A DNA stretch of 62,642 bases from Candidatus Magasanikbacteria bacterium CG11_big_fil_rev_8_21_14_0_20_39_34 (GCA_002787355.1 PCWN01000011.1:58429-121070), one strand, 5' to 3'; positions 48,214-57,883 are shown, counted from the first letter of the stretch. The notes: a model not told the origin generated them from the sequence alone. Translations and numbers: made by a program.

Positions 48214-50388
48214 ATGAATTCACAAAAATGTCTGTCAAATAAAAATATAAAAAGTTTTTTTGCACCGGAATCGATTGCAATTATTGGTGCTTCAAGAAAA
48301 AAAGGGAAGCTAGGAAATATCGTACTTCGGAATCTTCTTTCTTTTGGTTATAAAGGAAAAATTTTTGTGGTAAACCCTCGTGCGAGAGAAATAGAAGGAG
48401 TGACTTCTTTCCAAAGTTGCTCTGATCTCCCTCAAATTCCGGATCTTGTGATTATTTCCCTTCCAGCCACAACTGTACCGACGGTGTTAAAACAAGTTGC
48501 AGAAAAGGGTACAAAAAATGTTGTGATCCTTTCTGCAGGTTTTTCTGAAATAGGAAAAAGTGGTGCTGCATTGGAGAAAAAGATTAGAGATATATCCGAT
48601 AGGTATAAACTTCATATACTTGGACCCAATTGTCTTGGTTTTTTAGATACGGAAAATAATATAAACGCTACCTTTAGTTTAGTAGAAAAAGAAAAAGGGA
48701 ATATGCGTTTTTTGAGCCAATCGGGAGCTATTGCCAGTAGCCTTTTTGACTACGCTGCAGATGCTGGGATTGGTTTTTCACAATTTGTGACTCTTGGAAA
48801 TAAAACCATACTGAATGAAAACGACTTTCTTTCTTTTTGGGCGGATGAAAAAAAGACTCGCGACCAAAGGAAAAAAAATCATCAGAATGGCTTTTCAGAT
48901 GTATTTCCCGTGGGGATGTATTTGGAGTCTATATCACATGGGGAGGCTTTTGTGGATATTGTTTCAAATATTTCACAGGAGGACCCTGTTTTTGTTTTAA
49001 AGCCCGGACAATCTCATGCTGCACAAAAAGCGATGCTTTCACATACTGGATCTCTGGCAGGGGAAGATAAAATATTTGGAGCTGCACTGAGTGCTTCTGG
49101 AGCTCTGCGTGCGTATACCACAGAGGACTTATTTGACTACATGCGTGCTTTTTCTTGGGAAAAGGTACCTCAAGGCCCTCGGGTTGCTATTCTTTCAAAT
49201 GCTGGAGGCCCTGCCGTTATTTCAGCTGATGCTGTACAAGAAGCAGGTTTAGAACTTGCAAATTTTTCACAATCAGTAGAGAAAAAATTGTATAAGTATC
49301 TTCCTCGGGAAGCCAGTGTTCATAATCCTATAGACATTTTAGGGGATGCTTTGTCTGACCGATATGCAAAATCATTGGAACTTCTTTTGAAGCAAAAAAA
49401 TGTTGATGCTGTTGTTGTCATCCTTACGCCTCAAGTGATGACGGAAATACAGAATACCGCACGGGCCATTGTAAAACTTTCAAAAATCTATAAAAAAACG
49501 ATTCTATGTTCTTTTATGGGGGGAAGTCTTATTCATGCCGGGGAAGTGGTACTCCATAAGCATAGGATTCCATCATTTCGTTTTCCGGAAAGAGCAATTT
49601 CTGTTTTGGGGAAAATGTGGTCATGGCAAATGGAAAAAAAACGTATCCAGGGAGCACAACATACTCTTCCACCAAAAAATATAGACAAAACACATTTGAA
49701 ATGGATTCATGATCATATAGAGAGTCATCGTGGAAATACTTTTTCCAGTATTGATGCCAATGATATGCTTTCATATTCCGGGATAGATGTTCCAAAGAGT
49801 GGTCGTGTAGATAACTTTGTAGAAGTAGAAAAATTTTTGACGCACGCAAAATTTCCCCTGGTTCTAAAAATTTCTTCAGAAGAACTGCTCCATAAAAAGG
49901 ATATCGGTGGAGTTATTACCGGTATAGATAACGTAGGTCAGCTGAAGGAATCATTTGCTATTTTAAAAGAACGTTTAAAAAATCTTTCATTTTCAAATGC
50001 ACATATCCAGGTTCAAGAGGAGATAAAGGGTGGAGTAGAAGTGATGGTTGGGGCAAAACGGGATCCAAACTTTGGGACGGTTTTATTATTGGGTGCAGGA
50101 GGTACGTATACAGAACTTATGGGAGAACATCTTGTTCTTTTCCCACAGTGTGGTTTGAAAGAAATAAAAAGGCAGTTTGAAAATTTAAAAATAGGCAAGC
50201 TTCTCCTGGGTATGCGGGGAGAAAAAAGTTATGCTATAGAAAGTTTATATGAAATTGTTTTGCGTTTAATTGAGCTGATGAACACATTTACAACTTTAGA
50301 AGAAATTGAGATAAACCCAGTTATTGTAACACATCAATCAGCTTGGGCAGTGGATGGGAAGCTTAAGATAATTGAACATACCTTTTGA
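48214..50388 (+). CDS. ADP-forming acyl-CoA synthetase, alpha-beta fusion
   Basis: 724 residues. It converts acetyl-CoA (or another acyl-CoA), ADP and phosphate to acid, CoA and ATP. The alpha part (about 1-460) has a CoA-binding domain ESIAIIGASRKKGKLGNIVL, GPNCLGFLD, SQSGAIASSLFDYAAD and the phospho-His loop SHTGSLAGEDK (His277); the beta part is an ATP-grasp domain with KISSEELLHKKDIGGVITG and GVEVMVGAKRDPNFG. It ends just ahead of the oxidoreductase genes, giving a complete 2-oxoacid to ATP route. Confidence 0.94.
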   Translation: MNSQKCLSNKNIKSFFAPESIAIIGASRKKGKLGNIVLRNLLSFGYKGKIFVVNPRAREIEGVTSFQSCSDLPQIPDLVIISLPATTVPTVLKQVAEKGTKNVVILSAGFSEIGKSGAALEKKIRDISDRYKLHILGPNCLGFLDTENNINATFSLVEKEKGNMRFLSQSGAIASSLFDYAADAGIGFSQFVTLGNKTILNENDFLSFWADEKKTRDQRKKNHQNGFSDVFPVGMYLESISHGEAFVDIVSNISQEDPVFVLKPGQSHAAQKAMLSHTGSLAGEDKIFGAALSASGALRAYTTEDLFDYMRAFSWEKVPQGPRVAILSNAGGPAVISADAVQEAGLELANFSQSVEKKLYKYLPREASVHNPIDILGDALSDRYAKSLELLLKQKNVDAVVVILTPQVMTEIQNTARAIVKLSKIYKKTILCSFMGGSLIHAGEVVLHKHRIPSFRFPERAISVLGKMWSWQMEKKRIQGAQHTLPPKNIDKTHLKWIHDHIESHRGNTFSSIDANDMLSYSGIDVPKSGRVDNFVEVEKFLTHAKFPLVLKISSEELLHKKDIGGVITGIDNVGQLKESFAILKERLKNLSFSNAHIQVQEEIKGGVEVMVGAKRDPNFGTVLLLGAGGTYTELMGEHLVLFPQCGLKEIKRQFENLKIGKLLLGMRGEKSYAIESLYEIVLRLIELMNTFTTLEEIEINPVIVTHQSAWAVDGKLKIIEHTF

Positions 50389-50399
50389 TTTTTGTTTGT

Positions 50400-52112
50400 A
50401 TGAAACCCTTTGTATTGAAAATTGGTGGGGAAGCGGGCTATGGGATAATGTCTGCCGGTCTTGTAGTTGCAAAAATTGCAAGCAGAAGTGGTTATTATAC
50501 CTTTGACTACTCAGAATATCCATCACTTGTGCGTGGGGGACATAACGTTATGCAGGTTGCTATTTCAGAGGGACCTGTCTTGGCTCCCTATATGCATACA
50601 GATTTTTTGGTTGCGCTCAATCAGGATACTTTGCACCAACATCAGCACGAAGTTATAGGTGGCGGTTCCATTCTTTTTGATAGTGCTATGAACATGTCCG
50701 TAAAAAATGTCGCAAAGGGGGTTCATATATTTGATGTACCCATTCATGAGATTGCAACACGAGTGGGTGGGTCTTTAATTATGAAAAATACAGCCGCATT
50801 GGGAGCTGTATTATCAATACTTGGTGGTAGTATCGATGATCTGTGTAAGATGATAAAGGAAGAATTTCGAGATAAACATGAGAGTGTGAGTAAGCGAAAT
50901 ATTGCGGTTGCTCGTGCGGCTTACCAGTACGTCCAAGAACGCCACTTTGACAAACTGGATCCATTTTTGAAACAGAAAAGGGTACGAAAAGAAAAAATTG
51001 TAGTGACTGCAAATGAGGCAATTGCCTTGGGAAGTATTGCTGCGGGAATGCAGTTTGCGGCTATTTATCCCATGACTCCAACTTCTGCGATTCTGCATAC
51101 CCTCGCACCTCATCAAGAAAAGTTTGGTTACATCTATAAGCAACCTGAAGATGAAATTTCTGCGCTGAATATGGCAATTGGGGCTTCTTTTGCTGGGGTG
51201 AGAAGTCTTGTTGCCACATCTGGTGGAGGTTTCTGTCTTATGACTGAGGCCTATGGACTTGCGGGAATAACAGAAACCCCCGTGGTTATTATAGAGGGAA
51301 TGCGTGGAGCACCAGCCACAGGACTCCCAACTTGGACTGAACAGGGGGATTTACTCTTTACACTCTATGCTCATCAGGGGGACTTCCCAAGAATTATTTT
51401 AGCCCCAGGAGATGTGGAAGAGTCCTTTCATATGACTATGCAGGCCTTTAATTTAGCGGAGAAGTATCAAACACCAGTACTTCTTTTGGTGGATAAGCAT
51501 ATTTGTGAGTCTCATATGTCGGTAGAACCTTTTGAATACAAAAAGTATTCAATTGAAAGGGGAAACTTTGTAAAGACAAAGAGGGTCAACTACAAACGTT
51601 ACGCAGTAACGGCAAGTGGTATATCTCCAAGAAGTATTCCGGGAGTAGGGAATCATTTTGTTGTCAATTCAGATGAGCATGATGAAGTTGGATATTCAGA
51701 AGAATCCTCAGAAAATAGAATTGAACAAATGAATAAAAGAATGAGGAAACTACTTACCTGTGAAAAAGAAGATATGGAGAAACCAAGAGTCTATGGTTCT
51801 ACAAAGGCAGATATTACGATTATTTCCTGGGGAAGTAACAAAGGGGCTATACTTGAAGCATTGCAACATTGCAAAAATGTAAATTTTGTTCACGTTACCT
51901 GGATGAATCCTTTTCCAACTCGTGCACTCAATAATATATTAAAAAAAGCAAAAAAGGTTCTTCTGGTTGAGTGTAATTATTCGGGACAGTTTGGAAAACT
52001 CTTGAAAGAAAAAACAGGTTTTACTCCTCATGATACGCTTTTGAAATATGATGGAAGACCTATTTTTCCAGAAGAAATTATTCAAAAAATTCAGAGTCTC
52101 CTTGATTCATAG
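50400..52112 (+). CDS. 2-oxoacid:acceptor oxidoreductase, gamma-alpha fusion subunit
   Basis: 570 residues from the ATG at 50400; a TTG at 50385 overlaps the previous stop. The gamma domain (about 1-190) opens with VLKIGGEAGYGIMSAGLVVA and YPSLVRGGHNVMQVAIS; the alpha domain has AAIYPMTPTSAILHTLAPH, PEDEISALNMAIGASFAG, TSGGGFCLMTEAYGLAG and PTWTEQGDLLFTLYAHQGD. This is the KorA type, acting on 2-oxoglutarate or other 2-oxoacids. It pairs with the beta subunit gene 2 bases on. Confidence 0.93.
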   Translation: MKPFVLKIGGEAGYGIMSAGLVVAKIASRSGYYTFDYSEYPSLVRGGHNVMQVAISEGPVLAPYMHTDFLVALNQDTLHQHQHEVIGGGSILFDSAMNMSVKNVAKGVHIFDVPIHEIATRVGGSLIMKNTAALGAVLSILGGSIDDLCKMIKEEFRDKHESVSKRNIAVARAAYQYVQERHFDKLDPFLKQKRVRKEKIVVTANEAIALGSIAAGMQFAAIYPMTPTSAILHTLAPHQEKFGYIYKQPEDEISALNMAIGASFAGVRSLVATSGGGFCLMTEAYGLAGITETPVVIIEGMRGAPATGLPTWTEQGDLLFTLYAHQGDFPRIILAPGDVEESFHMTMQAFNLAEKYQTPVLLLVDKHICESHMSVEPFEYKKYSIERGNFVKTKRVNYKRYAVTASGISPRSIPGVGNHFVVNSDEHDEVGYSEESSENRIEQMNKRMRKLLTCEKEDMEKPRVYGSTKADITIISWGSNKGAILEALQHCKNVNFVHVTWMNPFPTRALNNILKKAKKVLLVECNYSGQFGKLLKEKTGFTPHDTLLKYDGRPIFPEEIIQKIQSLLDS

Positions 52113-52114
52113 AT

Positions 52115-53002
52115 ATGTCAAAGAAAAAATTACAACCCAAACAGTATCTTACAGGCGCTGCATTGAGTACTCCAAAGCCATGTACTTGGTGTCCGGGTTG
52201 TGGAGATTTTGGAATTTGGAGTGCTTTTCGTGCTGCCTGTATGCAAGAAAAGTGGGATAATAAGAATACCGCATTGGTTGCAGGTATTGGGTGTCATGGT
52301 CATATAATAAATTTTGTGAAGATAACGGCATTTGAAGGACTGCATGGACGTGCTCTCCCGGTTGCCTCCGGATTAAAAATGGCAAACCATGATTTAAATG
52401 TTTTTGTATTTACGGGGGATGGGGATTCTCTTTCTGAAGGTGGAAACCACTTCATTCACGCTGCACGGAGAAATCAAAACCTCACAGTTATTTTGCATGA
52501 TAATGCTCTCTATGCTTTGACTACCGGGCAGGCTTCGCCTCGAACCCCAAAGGGACAGGTAACAAAATCCACTCCAGGAGGAAATATCGATGATCCTCTC
52601 CATCCACTACGTCTTGCATTATCTGCTGGGGCTACATTTTTGGCCAGAGAGTATTCAGGGAATGTTGAATCTTTGAAAGAGATTATTATTGAAGCCAATA
52701 AGCATGAAGGATTTTCTGTCATACAAGTTATGCAACCATGTGTAAGTTTTAATAAAGTGTATACCCATAGATTTTTTCAAGAAAATATTTATAAACTTCC
52801 AGAAGATTACGATCCAACGGACACCTTTTCAGCTTATCAAAAAACATTTGAATGGGATTACAAAAAGATTCCTGTGGGGATTTTATACCAAGAAAAAAGA
52901 AAGAGTTATGAAGCGCAGCTTCCCGTAATTTCAAAGAAAACTTTGGTAAAGCAACCAGTAAAGAAGAAAACCATTACATCTTTGTATAAGAAATTTATAT
53001 GA
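52115..53002 (+). CDS. 2-oxoacid:acceptor oxidoreductase, beta subunit
   Basis: 295 residues. Seen: the 4Fe-4S cysteines in PCTWCPGCGDFGIW and IGCHGH with a later CVSFNKVYT, and the thiamine diphosphate motif GDGDSLSEGGNHFIHAARRN with LTVILHDNALYALTTGQASP. The C-terminal ~35 residues are Lys-rich. It overlaps the flavodoxin gene by 4 bases, so the three proteins are made together, and the flavodoxin is the likely electron acceptor. Confidence 0.94.
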   Translation: MSKKKLQPKQYLTGAALSTPKPCTWCPGCGDFGIWSAFRAACMQEKWDNKNTALVAGIGCHGHIINFVKITAFEGLHGRALPVASGLKMANHDLNVFVFTGDGDSLSEGGNHFIHAARRNQNLTVILHDNALYALTTGQASPRTPKGQVTKSTPGGNIDDPLHPLRLALSAGATFLAREYSGNVESLKEIIIEANKHEGFSVIQVMQPCVSFNKVYTHRFFQENIYKLPEDYDPTDTFSAYQKTFEWDYKKIPVGILYQEKRKSYEAQLPVISKKTLVKQPVKKKTITSLYKKFI

Positions 53003-53451
53003 ATGTATTGATTCTATACGCCTCCAACTCGGGTTCAAATTACCATAGTGCTGTAACCATTGCAGATATTTTGGCACAAAAACATCGTGTGGTCATAAAA
53101 AATGCATCGGAAGTACAAATTTCCGATATTGAAAAAGCAAAATTGATTGTCATGGGAAGTCCAAGTTGGATGGTAAATGGGGAAGAGGGAATGCCCCATG
53201 AGGATGTTTTGCATATTATGGATGCCCTACAGAGTACACGTTATTCTCAAAAAAAGTTTGCATTGTTTGGTTGTGGAGATAAACGATATACATTTTTTTG
53301 TGGAGCTGTGGACCATATGGAAAATTTTGTAAAAAAAATTCAGGCAAAAGAGGTCATATCACCATTAAAAATCGATGGTTTTTATTTTCAACTAGATGAA
53401 AGTATCAAACAAATTGAATCTTGGTCAAAAAAACTTTTGAAAGCTTTATAA
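52999..53451 (+). CDS. Flavodoxin
   Basis: 150 residues. Seen: the FMN phosphate loop LILYASNSGSNYHSA, the isoalloxazine loop GSPSWMVNGEEGMPHE with Trp, and GCGDKRYTFFCGAVDHME. It overlaps the oxidoreductase beta gene by 4 bases (ATGA type), a strong sign that it takes electrons from that enzyme, replacing ferredoxin. No ferredoxin gene is nearby. Confidence 0.92.
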   Translation: MNVLILYASNSGSNYHSAVTIADILAQKHRVVIKNASEVQISDIEKAKLIVMGSPSWMVNGEEGMPHEDVLHIMDALQSTRYSQKKFALFGCGDKRYTFFCGAVDHMENFVKKIQAKEVISPLKIDGFYFQLDESIKQIESWSKKLLKAL

Positions 53452-53530
53452 GGAAGCTTCCTGGAAAGAGAAAAAGAGAGGAGATAGCTGCGTTTGACGG
53501 CTATTTTTTATGGCGGTACAATGCCTTTAT

Positions 53531-54088
53531 ATGAAAAGTGCATTTATCATTCATGGAACGGGAGGGAGCCCAGAGGGGAATTGGTTTCCTTGGCTTGAGC
53601 AAAAACTTGAACAACAGGGGTACGAGGTTTTTGTACCTCGTTTTCCTACACCAGAAGGTCAGAGTCTCGATGCTTGGATGCAAGTTTTAGAAACCTATCG
53701 AGACCAGATTACGGAGGATACGATTTTTATTGCGCATTCTCTGGGGCCAGCGCTTGTTCTTGCTTTTTTGGAAACGGTTCAGGTACCGGTATATGCCTGT
53801 TTTTTTGTATCTTCTTTTTTGAATTTTCTGGAAGATGATTTTTTTGATTCATTGAACAAAACATTTGTTCAAAAGGAATATGATTTTCAAACCATACAAA
53901 CTTCATGTAGACATTTTGTACTCATCAGTGCACAGGATGATCCATATGTCCCCATACAGTATGGAAGAAGCCTTGCAAAAAAGTTGAATACATCACTTAT
54001 AGAACTGAAAACTGGGGGTCATTTAAATACTGAATTTGGTTATAGTGAATTTCCTTTTTTGTGGGAAAAAATTCAGGAAATACTTTAA
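53531..54088 (+). CDS. RBBP9/YdeN-family serine hydrolase
   Basis: 185 residues from the ATG at 53531 (the frame opens at 53510). Alpha/beta-hydrolase of the small RBBP9 kind: FIIHGTGGSPEGNWFPWLE, the nucleophile in IFIAHSLGPALVLAFL, the Asp in SAQDDPYVP and the His in GGHLNTEFGY. The substrate is unknown. The 3' end runs into the rarA frame with a 26-base gap to its preferred start. Confidence 0.87.
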   Translation: MKSAFIIHGTGGSPEGNWFPWLEQKLEQQGYEVFVPRFPTPEGQSLDAWMQVLETYRDQITEDTIFIAHSLGPALVLAFLETVQVPVYACFFVSSFLNFLEDDFFDSLNKTFVQKEYDFQTIQTSCRHFVLISAQDDPYVPIQYGRSLAKKLNTSLIELKTGGHLNTEFGYSEFPFLWEKIQEIL

Positions 54089-54114
54089 AAAGAGAAGAAA
54101 ACATAGATATTTTT

Positions 54115-55245
54115 ATGCAACCACTTGCAGACATTTTACGGCCAAAAAGTTTCGATGAATTTGTAGGACAAAGTCATCTTGTTGGTATTGGAAAACCCTT
54201 GCGTATGGCAGTAGAAAATAAACATCTTTTTTCTTTTCTTCTTTGGGGACCTCCTGGGGTCGGCAAGACCACACTGGCAAAAATTTATGCACAAGCGTTT
54301 GACGTTGAATTTTTTGAACTTTCCGCTGTCTCTGCAAAAAAGGATGATATACGGAAAATTGTGGAAAAAACGTTTGATCGACCAAAGGTTCTTTTTTTAG
54401 ATGAAATTCATCGTTTTTCAAAGTCACAACAGGATTACCTTCTTCCTTTTGTTGAATCTGGGAATATTGTGCTTATTGGGGCCACAACAGAAAATCCAAG
54501 TTTTGAAGTTATCCCGGCGTTGCTTTCTCGATGTCGTGTATTTGTCTTGGAATCTCACACTGCAGAAGGCATGGAAAAAATTCTTGAGCATGTTGGTTAT
54601 GAAATGGATAAAGAAGCAAAGGATTGGTTGATTGCAATGGCAGACGGTGACGCCCGTCAGGCTATTGCCATGTTGGAAAATACAAAAAAGCTTTATGATG
54701 TTATTACCATCAAATCTCTTAAAGATACCCTACAGTCAAAGCACTTGCGTTATGATAAAAAAGGGGAAGAACATTATAATACCATTTCTGCTTTCATTAA
54801 ATCTATGCGTGCCTCACAGGTAGATGCGGCTTTGTACTATCTTTCCCGTATGATTGATTCCGGAGAAGATCCAAAGTTTATTGCAAGACGTATGGTTGTG
54901 TTTGCCAGTGAAGATATTGGTGTTGCCTTGCCTACGGCACTTGTCGTTGCAAATGCTGTATTTCGTGCTGTTGAGACCATTGGATATCCAGAGTGTTCCA
55001 TTAATTTGGCGCAAGGTGTCGTGTATCTCTGTCAGTGTCCGAAAGATAGAAGTGCCTATGATGGTTTACAAAATGCTCTCCTTGATGTAAAAAAATTTGG
55101 GAATTTACCCATACCACTTTCTGTTCGTAATGCTCCCACAAAACTTATGAAAGATTTGGGTTATGGAAAAGGATACACAAAATATACACAAGAAAGCTAT
55201 TTGCCAGATAAACTTCAAAAGAAAAAGTATTATAAAAAAACTTAA
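54115..55245 (+). CDS. rarA: Replication-associated recombination protein RarA (MgsA)
   Basis: 376 residues from the ATG at 54115 (the frame opens at 54061). AAA+ ATPase that acts at stalled forks. Seen: [20 protein letters not shown], Walker [14 protein letters not shown], Walker [16 protein letters not shown], sensor [21 protein letters not shown], and the C-terminal MGSA domain with [18 protein letters not shown] and [17 protein letters not shown]. Standard apart from a short N-terminus. Confidence 0.95.
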   Translation: MQPLADILRPKSFDEFVGQSHLVGIGKPLRMAVENKHLFSFLLWGPPGVGKTTLAKIYAQAFDVEFFELSAVSAKKDDIRKIVEKTFDRPKVLFLDEIHRFSKSQQDYLLPFVESGNIVLIGATTENPSFEVIPALLSRCRVFVLESHTAEGMEKILEHVGYEMDKEAKDWLIAMADGDARQAIAMLENTKKLYDVITIKSLKDTLQSKHLRYDKKGEEHYNTISAFIKSMRASQVDAALYYLSRMIDSGEDPKFIARRMVVFASEDIGVALPTALVVANAVFRAVETIGYPECSINLAQGVVYLCQCPKDRSAYDGLQNALLDVKKFGNLPIPLSVRNAPTKLMKDLGYGKGYTKYTQESYLPDKLQKKKYYKKT

Positions 55246-55253
55246 AGTGCGCT

Positions 55254-55796
55254 ATGGAACCACAAACATTTTATTCCAAATCAGGAAAAGAGATAACACT
55301 ACGTGTGCAGACAAATAATGATGCTCCGGCTCTTTTGGAATATATAAATAATCTTATTGATGAAGATATAGATATTTTGATAAATCGAAAACTTACTCTC
55401 TCGGAGGAAGAAAACTATGTTCGAGAATGTAGTGAATCTATGGAGAAGGGAGAGTCTTTGCACGTTACTGCCTGGGATGGTGATATTCTTATTGGAAAAT
55501 CACAAATAAAGTTTGGAGACTTCAAAGAACGACATATAGCGGGTTTTGGCATATCATTAAAAAATGGGTATCGTTCTGATGGAATAGGAAAAAAGTTAGC
55601 CGATGTTGTTTTGGATTGGGCAAAGAACCAAAAAGAAATAGAGAAAGTATATTTAACTGTGTTTGGAAGGAATGAACGAGCCATTAGCCTTTATCACAAG
55701 CTTGGTTTTGTGGAATTTGGACGTCTTCCCGATGGGGTAAAATCTGGTAACATTTATGTGGATACCATCTATATGTATTTAAATACACATTCCTAA
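55254..55796 (+). CDS. GNAT-family acetyltransferase
   Basis: 180 residues. The acetyl-CoA site is seen in FGISLKNGYRSDGIGKKLA (R/Q-x-x-G-x-G/A pattern) followed by DVVLDWAKNQ, with NERAISLYHKLGFVEFGR near the C-terminus. The target may be an amine on a protein or small molecule. It lies 8 bases after rarA and ends in a strong terminator. Confidence 0.9.
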   Translation: MEPQTFYSKSGKEITLRVQTNNDAPALLEYINNLIDEDIDILINRKLTLSEEENYVRECSESMEKGESLHVTAWDGDILIGKSQIKFGDFKERHIAGFGISLKNGYRSDGIGKKLADVVLDWAKNQKEIEKVYLTVFGRNERAISLYHKLGFVEFGRLPDGVKSGNIYVDTIYMYLNTHS

Positions 55797-55800
55797 ATAC

Positions 55801-55828
55801 AAAAACCCCACATATGTGGGGTTTTCAT
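55801..55828. terminator. Terminator after the GNAT gene
   Basis: AAAAACCCCACA pairs with TGTGGGGTTTT, near-perfect palindrome, usable in both directions. Confidence 0.92.
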
Positions 55829-55881
55829 TTGCCATACTTCTTTGCATTGCTGTGATGTACAGTCACAGGGTGCATATAAAA

Positions 55882-56370
55882 TTAAAGTTCAGTTTCTTCA
55901 TCTTGAGTTTCCATTTCTTCTGTATTGTGCAAAGTCTTCCAGTTTTCATGAAGTTGCTTGAGGATTTGCTTTGCTTCGTCTGTTTTTCCTTCATCCTTTA
56001 GCTTTTTGACCTGAACAATTTGGTTAAAACGGCTCTCTGATATGTTTTGCCATGGATTGTGTTGGGTCTGCTTGAGGGCTGCTTTAAAGGCATTGTAATC
56101 TTGTGAGGCAATAGCCTGCTGTATTTGTTCATGCATTCCCAATTCTTGTGGATGCATAATTCTATGAAACCGGTGGTTGGTATTTTTATGGCTTTTTTTG
56201 TGAAAATTTTCTCCATAAGTCTTTGTCCATGGGATTTTTTCTCCAAAAGACTCCTGAATTTGGGCGGCTTCATTTGATGGAGCAATTTCCATTGTAAAAG
56301 CAGTGCCCGCACCAGTGGTCAGTATAGTTGCCACAATGGCAAGCATGAGAAGTGCACGATTGATTTGCAT
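55882..56370 (-). CDS. Small secreted protein, unknown
   Basis: 162 residues, not recognised. A signal peptide (INRALLMLAIVATILTTGAG), then a basic, His/Asn-rich stretch (HKKSHKNTNHRFHRIMH, about 57-73) and two helical, charged segments with a repeated pattern around ASQDYNAFKAALKQ and GKTDEAKQILKQLHE. The C-terminus is acidic. Its upstream region carries the same 12-base element as the sigma-factor operon and a tract of eight G/C, so it may belong to that regulon. Confidence 0.72.
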   Translation of the reverse strand: MQINRALLMLAIVATILTTGAGTAFTMEIAPSNEAAQIQESFGEKIPWTKTYGENFHKKSHKNTNHRFHRIMHPQELGMHEQIQQAIASQDYNAFKAALKQTQHNPWQNISESRFNQIVQVKKLKDEGKTDEAKQILKQLHENWKTLHNTEEMETQDEETEL

Positions 56371-56392
56371 AGAAGATTAAAAATTGAATGAG

Positions 56393-56402
56393 TGCGTATT
56401 AC
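56393..56402. promoter_or_regulatory. Third copy of the sigma-region element, reversed
   Basis: TGCGTATTAC on the plus strand, 10 bases, an inverted copy of the start of the element at 56489-56500. The two could pair across about 90 bases of leader. Confidence 0.45.
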
Positions 56403-56449
56403 GAATAAACGATGTTTCAAGTACATTTATCATAATACTCTTTTGCTTT

Positions 56450-56457
56450 CCCCCCCC
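56450..56457 (-). repeat. Tract of eight C (G on the coding strand)
   Basis: A C8 run at 56450-56457 lies between the putative promoter element and the start of the secreted-protein gene. Such runs can slip in replication and change promoter spacing or leader length. Confidence 0.6.
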
Positions 56458-56488
56458 TTCAAAAATACGATAGGTAGGATATCCTATT

Positions 56489-56500
56489 GAGTAATACGCA
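56489..56500 (-). promoter_or_regulatory. Shared element ahead of the secreted-protein gene
   Basis: Minus strand TGCGTATTACTC, then A-T and an AGG-TAT-CTA-like stretch about 10 bases on, as upstream of the sigma gene. It may be the -35 part of an ECF promoter. Confidence 0.55.
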
Positions 56501-56517
56501 TATCAATTTTTTTTCTT

Positions 56518-57294
56518 TCATTTCGTATCCATTGAAGAAATTGGTGGGTGATCTTTAAGAAAGGTTTGTTCAAATTTTACTATACGTATCTGCCATTTGT
56601 GACGTGATGGGAGAATAGTTTTTGCTTCAAATTCTCCAGAATTGATTTCATGACCGAGTGCCTTTATCTTTTTTCCCTCACTAAAGAAGAGGAGTGTGGT
56701 CTCTGGAGTCGTACTCACCAGGTGTATGGTCCATATACGTTCTTGGGGGTCTTCAATAACAAACCGGATGGGATTTTCTATATGAAGTATTCTTCCCGAT
56801 AGATGTCCATGTTCTGGTTGTTCCCACATGTGGTGAGTAGGGTTTGCGTGTTTCCGGTAGAGCGCACTATTTTGTGCAAAGGTCTCATCTGTATATTCAG
56901 CAATTCCTAATGCATAGAGTCCGGTACCAACTAATATACTTACCAATACACTGCTTGTTACAATAACACCAAGTCTATAGCGATATCCATTTTTTGTATG
57001 AACAAAATTATAATATGCGGAAGTGATAAAAATGAAAAGAAAAAGAATCCAAAAGTAAGGAAGAGAAATGAGAATAAATTGGAATAAATTTTTATCAAAC
57101 TCAGTATGGAGTTCCCAGTTTTGGTTGAGAAGTGTATGAAGCGTCACGGCAAAAGCCATTGCTCCTATAATGAGAGATAAAAGTGCAAAACCCCAAATAA
57201 AAGAATCCTTCAAAACAAAGTTCCACTTAGGTTTGGGTGTAATATGTTTTTCTTCGATACACTCAAGAATTTTTTGACCAAGATTATTTTTCAT
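56518..57294 (-). CDS. Membrane protein, probable anti-sigma factor
   Basis: 258 residues. A short cytoplasmic N-terminus (1-30), three membrane helices (about 32-56, 70-93, 108-130) and an outer C-terminal domain (131-258) with GRILHIENPIRFVIEDP and IWTIHLVSTTPET. The gene starts 2 bases after the ECF sigma gene ends, the usual place for an anti-sigma. I see no zinc-anti-sigma motif (HxxxCxxC), so the function is inferred from position and topology. Confidence 0.68.
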   Translation of the reverse strand: MKNNLGQKILECIEEKHITPKPKWNFVLKDSFIWGFALLSLIIGAMAFAVTLHTLLNQNWELHTEFDKNLFQFILISLPYFWILFLFIFITSAYYNFVHTKNGYRYRLGVIVTSSVLVSILVGTGLYALGIAEYTDETFAQNSALYRKHANPTHHMWEQPEHGHLSGRILHIENPIRFVIEDPQERIWTIHLVSTTPETTLLFFSEGKKIKALGHEINSGEFEAKTILPSRHKWQIRIVKFEQTFLKDHPPISSMDTK

Positions 57295-57296
57295 AC

Positions 57297-57851
57297 TTAT
57301 AGAAAATGTTTTTGCATATGTTTTTTTGCTCTGTTGAGAAGTGTTGCAACGGTTCCCATCGGTTTTTGAAGAATATCTGAGATCTCCTCGTAACTTTTTT
57401 CTTCCAAATACTTGAGAATTAAAATTTCTGCATACTTTGGCTCCATTTTTGCAAGAGCTTTTTCTACGGCTTCTTTGAGTATCTTTTGGTCTATTTGATG
57501 CTCAATATTCAGATCAGATGCAATGTTTTCATACATTTCTGGTTCAAAATCTTTTTTCTCCGGTTGGGCTTTCTTTTTTCGAAATTGACTTATAACTTCA
57601 TTGTGAGTAATTCTATAAATCCATGAAGAAAATTTGAGGTTAGAGTCAAATCCATTAAGATTTTGATATACCTTTAAAAATACCTCCTGTAGAATATCTT
57701 CCGCCTCCTCATGGCCTACATTTGAGATACGTTTTATGTAACGGAGGAGCTTATCCTCATAACGTTGTATAATGAAGAGAAAATTTTCTTTATTATATAG
57801 CGTCAGCACCACGAGCTCCTGGTCGGTTTTCTTCGACTGTTGTTCATCCAT
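57297..57851 (-). CDS. ECF-type RNA polymerase sigma factor
   Basis: 184 residues with sigma regions 2 and 4. Seen: region 2 with RYEDKLLRYIKRIS, EEAEDILQEVFLKVYQNL and FSSWIYRITHNEVISQFRKK; region 4 with MEPKYAEILILKYLEEKSYE, EISDILQKPMGTVATLLNRA. It is co-transcribed with the membrane protein gene 2 bases downstream and probably regulates its own promoter through the TGCGTATTACTC element. It is divergent from a PAS-sigma fusion gene. Confidence 0.94.
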   Translation of the reverse strand: MDEQQSKKTDQELVVLTLYNKENFLFIIQRYEDKLLRYIKRISNVGHEEAEDILQEVFLKVYQNLNGFDSNLKFSSWIYRITHNEVISQFRKKKAQPEKKDFEPEMYENIASDLNIEHQIDQKILKEAVEKALAKMEPKYAEILILKYLEEKSYEEISDILQKPMGTVATLLNRAKKHMQKHFL

Positions 57852-57883
57852 ACCTAAAGATATGGTATAGTATACCTATCATA

